From assembly GCA_019689615.1 (NCBI GenBank), contig JADGHD010000141.1, positions 1 to 9,889 on the forward strand: a stretch of 9,889 nt of DNA, read 5' to 3'. The position numbers were made by a program, and so were the translations under genes. Shown one piece after another: positions 1 through 5,832 of this stretch (position 1 is its first letter; each line of letters opens with the position of its first letter). This DNA comes from Frankia sp. (GTDB lineage: Bacteria > Actinomycetota > Actinomycetes > Frankiales > Frankiaceae). The notes beneath the pieces were generated by a model. It was not told where the DNA came from and did not search any database. It was given only the letters and a program-made list of their open reading frames with translations.

Positions 1-34
1 GCGCGACAACTGACGCGCCAGGCCCGAATCCCTC

Positions 35-75
35 CCGCGACCCCCGCTGGCCGCCGCGCCAGCCGGGGGTCGCGG
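35..75 (+). terminator. Strong GC hairpin, probable terminator of a gene to the left
   Basis: Left arm 35-50 (CCGCGACCCCCGCTGG) pairs with right arm 59-75 over 16 base pairs. The right arm has one bulged C and the loop is 8 nt. A short CACTTTC tract follows, so it resembles a rho-independent terminator with a weak T-run, as is usual in actinomycetes. An in-frame TGA at 11-13 (Arg-Asp-Asn-stop) lies about 20 nt before the stem and could be the end of an upstream plus-strand gene, but only four codons are visible, so I do not call that gene. The hairpin could also stop transcription arriving from either side. Confidence 0.6.
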
Positions 76-100
76 CACTTTCGGGGAGAACTGGGCGGTA

Positions 101-128
101 GGGCCCAAACCCACCCGCAAATGGGCCC
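101..128. repeat. Inverted repeat GGGCCCA-N14-TGGGCCC upstream of livF
   Basis: Two 7-bp arms (101-107 and 122-128) form a perfect inverted repeat around 14 bases. Each arm also contains the self-complementary GGGCCC. It lies upstream of the most promoter-like sequence before livF, so it could be a regulator site or a hairpin. No regulator family is recognised from the motif. Confidence 0.35.
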
Positions 129-137
129 GCATATCAC

Positions 138-165
138 TTGTGTGAGGCCGTTCGGCCGGTAACCA
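138..165 (+). promoter_or_regulatory. Possible promoter of the liv operon
   Basis: TTGTGT (138-143) and TAACCA (160-165) are separated by 16 bases and loosely resemble -35 and -10 hexamers. The spacer contains the short palindrome GGCCGTTCGGCC (146-157). A start here would leave a leader of about 90 nt before livF. An alternative -10-like sequence is TAGGTT at 199-204. The match is weak and rests only on position and hexamer likeness. Confidence 0.2.
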
Positions 166-200
166 TGGTGACCTCCGCCACGATTCGATACGTGTTGGTA

Positions 201-246
201 GGTTCACGTTTCGAACCGTGGCTGCCGGTGCTCCAGCGGTACCGCT
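201..246. promoter_or_regulatory. Palindromes just upstream of livF, candidate operator
   Basis: AGCGGTACCGCT (235-246) is a perfect 12-bp palindrome lying directly against the livF ribosome binding site AAGGA (247-251) and ending 15 bases before the ATG. A second dyad, GGTTC (201-205) and GAACC (213-217), surrounds a TTCGAA core. Either could be a repressor site for the transporter operon, or could fold in the mRNA leader and affect access to the ribosome binding site. No regulator gene is visible in the window. Confidence 0.35.
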
Positions 247-261
247 AAGGACGGTCATCGG

Positions 262-1233
262 ATGCTCGAAGCCTGCGGTGTCGAGGTCAGCTACGCGGGA
301 GCCGTGCGCGCGCTGCGCGGGGTGACGGCGGACGTGGGGCCTGGCCAGGTGGTCGCCGTGCTCGGGGGGAACGGGGCCGGGAAGTCCACGCTGCTGCGGG
401 CGATCTGCGGCAGCCTGCCGATGCACGGCGGGAAGGTCACCGCCGGCACGATCCGGTTCGCCGGTCACGACCTCGTCGGCCGGTCCGCGGCCGAGGTCGT
501 CGGCCTCGGCGTCGTCCACGTGCCGGAGGGGCGGCGGATCTTCGGCCGGCTGACCGTCGAGGAGAACCTGCGGGCCGGTGGGCTGTCGGTGCGCTCCCGC
601 AGGGAGCGGCTGCGCGCCCGGGAGCGGGTCTACGAGCTGTTCCCGGTGCTCGCCGAGCGCCGCGACCAGCGGGCGGTGCTGCTGTCCGGCGGCGAGCAGC
701 AGATGCTCGCCATCGGCCGCGGCCTGATGTCGTCGCCGCGGCTGCTGTTGCTGGACGAGCCGTCGCTCGGGCTGGCGCCGCGGGTGGTCAGCCAGATCGC
801 CGAGGTGATCAGGCAGATCAACGCGATGGGCGTGGCCGTCGTCCTCGTCGAGCAGAACGCGGCGATGGCGCTCGGGGTCGCCGACCACGGCTACGTGCTG
901 GAGCTCGGCCGGATCGTGACGTGGGGGCCGGCCGCCGAGCTGGCCGCGTCCGACGAGATCGTCCGGTCCTACCTGGCGGTGGGCGCCGGACAGGCGGCAA
1001 CCGCCCCGCCGGCCGCGCCTGGCGCTGCCGGCCCGGGCGAGGGGGCGCCGGTAGCGCGAGCCGTGCCGCCGGCCGGCCGGACCCTGGCCCGCTGGCAGCC
1101 GCCGCCTCGCCGGCGGCGCTGGCCGCTGGGCCGCGGCGGTTCGCCGCCGCCCGCCGAATCACCGGACAGCGGCTCGGCCCCGGTGCCGCCGGCCACGGCG
1201 GGCGCCCGGATGGGAGTAGGGGAGCGGGGATGA
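262..1233 (+). CDS. livF: Branched-chain amino-acid type ABC transporter ATPase LivF
   Basis: This is one of the two ATP-hydrolysing subunits of a HAAT-family importer, acting on the cytoplasmic face of the LivHM permease. Visible motifs are Walker A GGNGAGKST (residues 35-43), the LivF-type segment PEGRRIFGRLTVEENL (88-103), signature LSGGEQQ (141-147), Walker B LLLLDEP (161-167) and VVLVEQNA (193-200), where LivF proteins usually carry Gln instead of the H-loop His. The ATPase core ends near residue 240, the usual LivF length. About 80 further residues rich in Pro, Ala and Arg follow (cluster PPPRRRR), which is unusual. The ATG at 262 is preceded by AAGGA at 247-251. The stop overlaps the livG start as ATGA. 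The tail runs exactly to this coupling point, so it is probably translated rather than a sequence artefact. Family assignment is secure; the transported substrate is unknown. Confidence 0.95.
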   Translation: MLEACGVEVSYAGAVRALRGVTADVGPGQVVAVLGGNGAGKSTLLRAICGSLPMHGGKVTAGTIRFAGHDLVGRSAAEVVGLGVVHVPEGRRIFGRLTVEENLRAGGLSVRSRRERLRARERVYELFPVLAERRDQRAVLLSGGEQQMLAIGRGLMSSPRLLLLDEPSLGLAPRVVSQIAEVIRQINAMGVAVVLVEQNAAMALGVADHGYVLELGRIVTWGPAAELAASDEIVRSYLAVGAGQAATAPPAAPGAAGPGEGAPVARAVPPAGRTLARWQPPPRRRRWPLGRGGSPPPAESPDSGSAPVPPATAGARMGVGERG

Positions 1234-2183
1234 CCGTCGTGACGGCCGACGGCGGTCCGGCCAGCAGCCTCGGCCAGGGCACCGGTGGTGCCCTGGAGTC
1301 GCCTGGCGGCGCGGGCGGATTACCAGAGCCCCTGGTGGTGGAACACGTCAGCGTCCGGTTCGGCGCGCTACGGGCGCTCGACGACGTGTCACTGCGCGCC
1401 GAGCCCGGCAGCATCCACGCCATCATCGGCCCGAACGGCGCCGGGAAGTCGACGCTCTTCAACGTCATCTCCGGGATCTACCGCCCGGTCGAGGGCCGGG
1501 TCCTGCTCGGCGAGACCGTGCTCACCGGGCGGCGGCCGCACCAGATCACCGCGTTCGGGATCGGTCGGTCGTTCCAGAACCTCGCCGGCTCGCCCTACGA
1601 GCCGGTGCTCGAGAACATCATGATCGGGCGGCACCACCTCACCCGCACCGGCTTCCTCGCCGCCGGGCTGCGGCTGCCGGCCGCCCGCCGGGAGGAGCGG
1701 CTGCACCGCGCCCGGGTGAAGGAGATCGCCGAGTTCCTCGGCCTCACCGCGTTGCTGCCGGTGCCGATCGGGATGCTCGCCTACGGCGACCGCAAGCGGG
1801 TCGAGGTGGCCAGGGCGCTGGCGACCGAGCCGCGGGTGCTGCTGCTCGACGAGCCGGTCGCCGGGATGAACGCGGCCGAGACCGCGCAGATGGCGGCCAC
1901 CGTTCGGCAGATCCGGGACGGGCTCGGGATCACCGTGCTGCTGGTCGAGCACGACATGTCCATGGTCATGTCGCTCGCCGACCGGGTGACCGTGCTCGAC
2001 TTCGGCCAGCGCATCGCCGACGGCGACCCGGCGGCCGTCCAGCGCGACCCGGCGGTCATCCGCGCCTACCTCGGCCCGGGCGAGCAGGACGGCCCTGGCG
2101 AGAGCGGCGGGCCGGCCGCGGCGGAGCCCTCGGGCGATGCCGCCAGCGACGCCAGCCCGGCCGGCCGGGAGGTGGCGCCGTGA
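1230..2183 (+). CDS. livG: Branched-chain amino-acid type ABC transporter ATPase LivG
   Basis: This is the second ATPase subunit of the importer and probably forms a heterodimer with LivF. Visible motifs are Walker A GPNGAGKST (residues 67-75), Q-loop SFQN (114-117), the LivG-type variant signature LAYGDRKRVEVARAL (183-197) in place of LSGGQ, Walker B VLLLDEP (203-209), the AGMN segment typical of LivG (211-214) and H-loop His241 in VEHDM. The frame stays open upstream inside livF. The ATG at 1230 was chosen because it overlaps the livF stop as ATGA and has AGGGGAG at 1218-1224. This leaves about 33 extra Gly/Ala/Ser residues before the core and a similar low-complexity tail after it, giving 317 residues against about 255 in typical LivG. 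The 3' end overlaps livH as GTGA. Confidence 0.95.
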   Translation: MTVVTADGGPASSLGQGTGGALESPGGAGGLPEPLVVEHVSVRFGALRALDDVSLRAEPGSIHAIIGPNGAGKSTLFNVISGIYRPVEGRVLLGETVLTGRRPHQITAFGIGRSFQNLAGSPYEPVLENIMIGRHHLTRTGFLAAGLRLPAARREERLHRARVKEIAEFLGLTALLPVPIGMLAYGDRKRVEVARALATEPRVLLLDEPVAGMNAAETAQMAATVRQIRDGLGITVLLVEHDMSMVMSLADRVTVLDFGQRIADGDPAAVQRDPAVIRAYLGPGEQDGPGESGGPAAAEPSGDAASDASPAGREVAP

Positions 2184-3091
2184 GCACCTTCCTCTCCCTG
2201 CTGATCAACGGGGTGGCGCAGGGCGCCGTCTACGCGCTGATCGCGCTCGGGTTCGTGATCATCTTCAAGGTGAGCGAGGTGCTCAACTTCGCGCACGGCT
2301 CGCTGCTGCTGCTCGGCGGCTACGTGATCGCTCGGCTGGTGCCGGAGACCGGCTTCGCCGCCGCCGTCGCCATCGGGATCGCCGGCGTGGCGGCGCTGTC
2401 GGTCGCCATGGAGCGCACCCTGTTCGCCCGGGTCACCCGGTCGGGGGCGGTCGTCGGCCCGGCCTACCTGGCCGCGCTCACGATCATGACGCTCGGGCTG
2501 GACATCATCATCGTCACCGACATCAGCCGCCGGCTCGGCCCGAGCGTGCTCTCCCTGGAGCAGCCCTGGGGGATCGACGCGGTGTCGCTCGGCCCGGTGA
2601 CGATCGCCACGAACCGGCTGCTCGCGCTGGGCGTCGGCGTCGTGCTGATTCTCGCCTTCTTCGCCGTCTTCCGGTTCTCCGACTGGGGGGTGGCGCTGCG
2701 GGCGTGCGCCGAGGACCCGCAGACCGCCGCGCTGATGGGCATCCGCCGCGGCCGGGTGTCCGCGATCGCCTGGCTGATCGCCGGGGCGCTGGCGGCGGTG
2801 GCCGTGGTCTTCCTGACCGGCAGCCCGACTCCCGGCCTGGAGGCGTCGGTCCGCACCGTCGCGTTCGCCGCCTTCCCCGCGGCGATCATCGGCGGGCTCG
2901 ACTCCACCAGCGGCGCCCTGGCCGGCGGGCTGATCGTGGGGATCGTCGAGTCGCTCGCCAGCGGCTACGCCAACGAGCTCAGCTTCCTCGGCGGCAACTT
3001 CGGCGCCGCAGTGCCCTACGTCGTGATGTTGCTGATCCTGCTGGTCCGGCCGGCTGGCCTGTTCGGCACCAGGGAGCTGACCCGTGTCTGA
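2180..3091 (+). CDS. livH: Branched-chain amino-acid type ABC permease LivH
   Basis: This integral membrane subunit forms the translocation path together with LivM. The 303-residue protein has about eight hydrophobic segments. Characteristic LivH stretches are NFAHGSLLLLGGY (residues 36-48), the cytoplasmic coupling motif RACAEDPQTAALMGI (174-188) that contacts the ATPases, AAIIGGLDSTSGALAGG (234-250), and a C-terminal LLVRPAGLFG (287-296). The GTG start at 2180 overlaps the livG stop and is preceded by GGGAGG at 2167-2172 with 7-nt spacing. The end overlaps livM by 8 bases. Length and motifs are normal for the family, and nothing appears missing. Confidence 0.95.
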   Translation: MSTFLSLLINGVAQGAVYALIALGFVIIFKVSEVLNFAHGSLLLLGGYVIARLVPETGFAAAVAIGIAGVAALSVAMERTLFARVTRSGAVVGPAYLAALTIMTLGLDIIIVTDISRRLGPSVLSLEQPWGIDAVSLGPVTIATNRLLALGVGVVLILAFFAVFRFSDWGVALRACAEDPQTAALMGIRRGRVSAIAWLIAGALAAVAVVFLTGSPTPGLEASVRTVAFAAFPAAIIGGLDSTSGALAGGLIVGIVESLASGYANELSFLGGNFGAAVPYVVMLLILLVRPAGLFGTRELTRV

Positions 3092-4325
3092 GTCCGAGCC
3101 TGGCCGCCCGACCCTCGCGGCCGAGCCGCCCCAGCCAGCGCAGCCGCCCGCGGCGTCGGCCCCGGCGGCCCCGTCGGCCCCCGAGCCCAGGGCCGGCCGG
3201 CGGGCCGGTCCCGCCCGCGGCGGCTGGCGGCGCTGGGTGAAGCCGCTGGCGTTCGCCGCCGGCGCGGTGGTGCTGCTCGCGCTGCCGTTCTACCTGGAGG
3301 AGTTCTGGCTGCGGCTGGGCTTCTCGGTGTCCACCGCGATCATCGGCGCGATCGGGCTGACCATCCTGGTCGGCGGCGCCGGCCAGCTCTCGCTCGGGCA
3401 CGCGTTCTTCCTGGCCGTCGGCGCGATCGGTTACACCTGGCTGGCCAGCGAGCCGAGCACGCTGGGCACCCGCAGCCTGTCCGGCCTTGGCCTGCCCCCG
3501 CTGCTGGCGATGGTGCTCGCGGTGGGGCTCGCCGGCCTGGCCGGGCTGCTGTTCAGCCCGGTGGCCGGCCGGCTGAAGGGCATCTACCTGGGCATCGCCT
3601 CGCTCGGCCTGGTGTTCGTCGGCCAGCACGTGCTGACCTCGGCGACCCCGATCACCGGCGGCTTCTTCGGCCGGCGCACCCCGGAGTTCTCGCTGTTCGG
3701 CTTCACGTTCGACGACGACGACCCCGAGATCGCGCCGTTCGGCATCCCGTTCGAGCGGGCGGAGCGGCTGTGGTACCTCGGCCTGGTCCTGGCCGCGCTG
3801 GCCACCTGGTTCGCCTACGGGTTCCTGCGTTCCCGCCCTGGCCGCGCGCTGCGGGCGGTGCGCGACGGCGAGATCGTGGCGGCGGTCAACGGCGTCGACG
3901 TCACCGGCTACCGGGCCAGGGCCTTCCTGGTCTCGTCGATGTACGCCGGGCTGGCCGGGGTGCTGTACGCGCTCTCGATCGGCAGCATCGCGCCGGAGTC
4001 GTTCACCTTCGAGGTGTCGATCATGTACCTGGCGATCATCCTGCTCGGCGGGCTCGGCTCGGTCGGCGGGGCGATCGTGGGCGCGTTGTTCGTCGCGGCG
4101 CTGCCGCTGGTGCTCGACCACTACAGCGACGGCCTGCCGTTCCTGTCGGCGCCGGGCAGCGGCGGCGTCAGCTACGCCGAGGCCGCCCGCTACGTCTACG
4201 GCGGCGCCGTCATCCTCTTCGTCCTCTTCCAGCCGTACGGGGTCGCCGGCATCGCGCACGCGGTCAGGCGCCGCCGCCAGGCGGCGGCCTTCAAGAAGCT
4301 CGCCGCCGCCGGGGGGAGCGGGTAG
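3084..4325 (+). CDS. livM: Branched-chain amino-acid type ABC permease LivM
   Basis: This is the second permease subunit, pairing with LivH in the membrane. The 413-residue protein has LivM landmarks: GGAGQLSLGHAFFLAVGAIGY (from residue 97, the longest conserved stretch), the coupling segment RPGRALRAVRDGEIVAAVNG (251-270), LLGGLGSVGGAIVGALF (320-336) and the C-terminal FQPYGVAG (382-389). The first 50 residues are a Pro/Ala-rich, Arg-ended cytoplasmic extension before the first membrane helix. An acidic stretch, FDDDDPE (209-215), lies in a presumed external loop. The GTG start at 3084 overlaps the livH stop (GTGTCTGA) and has AGGGAG at 3071-3076 with 7-nt spacing, which supports it over internal starts. 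The C-terminus is Arg/Lys-rich and cytoplasmic. Confidence 0.94.
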   Translation: MSESEPGRPTLAAEPPQPAQPPAASAPAAPSAPEPRAGRRAGPARGGWRRWVKPLAFAAGAVVLLALPFYLEEFWLRLGFSVSTAIIGAIGLTILVGGAGQLSLGHAFFLAVGAIGYTWLASEPSTLGTRSLSGLGLPPLLAMVLAVGLAGLAGLLFSPVAGRLKGIYLGIASLGLVFVGQHVLTSATPITGGFFGRRTPEFSLFGFTFDDDDPEIAPFGIPFERAERLWYLGLVLAALATWFAYGFLRSRPGRALRAVRDGEIVAAVNGVDVTGYRARAFLVSSMYAGLAGVLYALSIGSIAPESFTFEVSIMYLAIILLGGLGSVGGAIVGALFVAALPLVLDHYSDGLPFLSAPGSGGVSYAEAARYVYGGAVILFVLFQPYGVAGIAHAVRRRRQAAAFKKLAAAGGSG

Positions 4326-4355
4326 CGGGCCCACGCGCCCTCCCGGCCGGCCGCC

Positions 4356-4391
4356 GCCCAACCAAGGGAACGCCCAACCGAAGGGGAGAAC
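4356..4391 (+). repeat. Duplicated leader and ribosome-binding segment before the binding-protein gene
   Basis: GCCCAACCAAGGGAAC (4356-4371) is followed at once by a near copy, GCCCAACCGAAGGGGAGAAC (4372-4391). Each copy carries a purine-rich ribosome-binding-like core, AAGGGA and AAGGGGAG. Only the second lies at a usable distance from the ATG at 4393. The arrangement looks like a small tandem duplication and would give a strong initiation region for the binding protein, the subunit normally needed in excess over the membrane parts. Confidence 0.6.
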
Positions 4392-4392
4392 C

Positions 4393-5715
4393 ATGTCCGG
4401 AGCACTGCCTGACCACGCGGCCGCGGCGCGGCGGCGCCGTCCAGCCGGGCGCGCCGCGTTCGCGGTCGGATTAGCCGCCGTGACGATGCTCGCCGCCGCG
4501 TGCAGCTCGAAGGGCGACGACGACTCGTCGGCGCCGGCCAGCAGCGGGAGCGCCCCGGCGCCGGCCGCCGTCGAGACCGGCCGCGGCATCAGCGGCAACA
4601 CACTCACGCTCGGCCTGCTCAACGACCTCACCGGGTTCTTCGCGGCCAGCGGCAAGGACCTGGCGCTGGCGTACGACCTGTTCTGGGAGGACTACAACGC
4701 CCAGGGCGGGATCTGCGGCCAGTACACGGTCGAGCTGGAAAGCGCCGACCACGGCTACAACCCGCAGAACGCCGTCACCCAGTACGCCGAGATGAAGGAC
4801 GACGTCGTCGCGCTGCAGATGCTGCTCGGCTCGCCGATGGCCGCCGCGCTGTCCGAGGACCTCATCGCCGACGACATGGTCGCGATCCCGCTGGCCTGGT
4901 CGCAGTCGCTCACCGACAACCCGAACATCGCCACCGTCGGCTCGACCTACGACGTGGAGAGCATCAACGGGCTGGACTACCTGCTCGAGGAAGGGATCAT
5001 CGACGAGGGCGTCAAGATCGGCCACATCTTCCACGACAGCGAGTACGGCCAGAACGCCAACGCGGGAGTGCGCTACTGGGCCGAGCAGACCGGCTCCACC
5101 GTCGTGAACCAGCCGATCTCCGCGCTGCAGGCCGACCTGAGCTCCCCGGTGACCGCGCTCAAGGGCGAGGGCGTCCAGCTGATCGTGATCACCGGCACCC
5201 CGGCCCAGACCGCCGCGTTGATCACCGCGACCGAGACCCAGGACCTGCGGGTCCCCATCCTCGGCAACGGCCCGACCTACACGCCCGACCTGCTCAACGG
5301 GGACGCCCGGGATGGCCTGCTCACCCGGTTCCACTTCGCCGGCCCGAACGCCGGGCTGGACAGCGAGGACGCCGCGGACGCCCTCGCCGCCTACCGGGAG
5401 TCCCAGGGCGCCGACGCGATTCCGACGCCGGCGTTCAGCACCGGCTTCGCCACCGCGACCGTGATGGCCGAGATCCTCGAGGCGGCCTGCGCGGCCGGCG
5501 ACCTCACCCCCGCTGGCGTGGTCGCCGCCAAGAAGAGCCTGGACGCGCTCGACACCGGCGGGCGCACCGGCGTGCTCGACCTGGCGACGCCGGGCATCTC
5601 GCCGACCAAGCAGTCGTTCATCGCCAAGCCGGACGCCGACTCGCCGGTCCGCGCGGTGACGGTCGCCGAACTGTACGAGGGCCCGCACGCCACCACCTAC
5701 ACCCGCAGCAGCTAG
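4393..5715 (+). CDS. Liv-type substrate-binding lipoprotein
   Basis: This extracytoplasmic receptor should capture the ligand and deliver it to LivHM. Residues 1-36 form a signal peptide: an Arg-rich n-region (RRRR at 13-16), a hydrophobic stretch (21-36) and the lipobox-like LAAAC (33-37), with Cys37 the likely lipidated residue. A Ser/Ala/Asp-rich linker runs to about residue 60. The rest reads as a type I periplasmic-binding fold of the leucine-binding family, with LTLGLLNDLTGFFAASGKD (71-89), YNAQGGICGQ (101-110), HDSEYGQNA (214-222) and a second lobe containing IVITGTPAQT (264-273). At 440 residues it is full length. The gene lies 67 bases after livM in the same direction, so it is probably the last operon gene. 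This is unusual, because the binding-protein gene often comes first. The ligand cannot be assigned: relatives bind branched-chain amino acids, amides, urea or aromatic acids. Confidence 0.92.
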   Translation: MSGALPDHAAAARRRRPAGRAAFAVGLAAVTMLAAACSSKGDDDSSAPASSGSAPAPAAVETGRGISGNTLTLGLLNDLTGFFAASGKDLALAYDLFWEDYNAQGGICGQYTVELESADHGYNPQNAVTQYAEMKDDVVALQMLLGSPMAAALSEDLIADDMVAIPLAWSQSLTDNPNIATVGSTYDVESINGLDYLLEEGIIDEGVKIGHIFHDSEYGQNANAGVRYWAEQTGSTVVNQPISALQADLSSPVTALKGEGVQLIVITGTPAQTAALITATETQDLRVPILGNGPTYTPDLLNGDARDGLLTRFHFAGPNAGLDSEDAADALAAYRESQGADAIPTPAFSTGFATATVMAEILEAACAAGDLTPAGVVAAKKSLDALDTGGRTGVLDLATPGISPTKQSFIAKPDADSPVRAVTVAELYEGPHATTYTRSS

Positions 5716-5731
5716 CTGATTCGGCCGGAGC

Positions 5732-5769
5732 CGCCGGTCCCGCCCGCCGGATCCCGGGCGGGACCGGCG
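5732..5769. terminator. Perfect 15-bp hairpin between convergent genes
   Basis: CGCCGGTCCCGCCCG (5732-5746) is exactly complementary to 5755-5769 across an 8-nt loop, CCGGATCC. It begins 17 nt after the stop of the binding-protein gene and ends 41 nt from the stop of the opposing gene. There is no T-run on either side. Its position and symmetry fit a bidirectional intrinsic terminator of the actinobacterial type, serving the liv operon and the convergent minus-strand gene. Confidence 0.75.
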
Positions 5770-5789
5770 ACCGGCTCGACGGCCCAGGT

Positions 5790-5832
5790 CAGGCGGTCCG
5801 GCAGGGGGCCTACGCCAGGCGGTCCGGCAGGG
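5790..5832. repeat. 17-bp direct repeat with a 26-bp period at the 3' end of the hypothetical gene
   Basis: CAGGCGGTCCGGCAGGG occurs at 5790-5806 and again, identically, at 5816-5832. The second copy encodes the last residues (LPDRL) of the minus-strand protein; the first lies just past its stop codon. A 26-bp offset is not a multiple of three, so this is likely a small tandem duplication that changed the reading frame at the protein's end. Confidence 0.75.

Noticed and set aside
201..217. T-arm-like GGTTC...GAACC upstream of livF
   Set aside because: The loop does not fit the tRNA T-loop, and no other tRNA arms are found around it.
2979..4655. Minus-strand open frame of 558 codons opposite livM and the start of the binding-protein gene
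   Set aside because: Its composition is extreme (Arg, Glu, Gln, Pro) with no motif, and it lies antisense to genes with clear motifs. It is a by-product of high GC third positions.
4471..5688. Minus-strand open frame of 405 codons opposite the binding-protein gene
   Set aside because: It is an antisense shadow rich in Arg, Gly and Val, while the plus-strand frame has a signal peptide, lipobox and binding-protein motifs.
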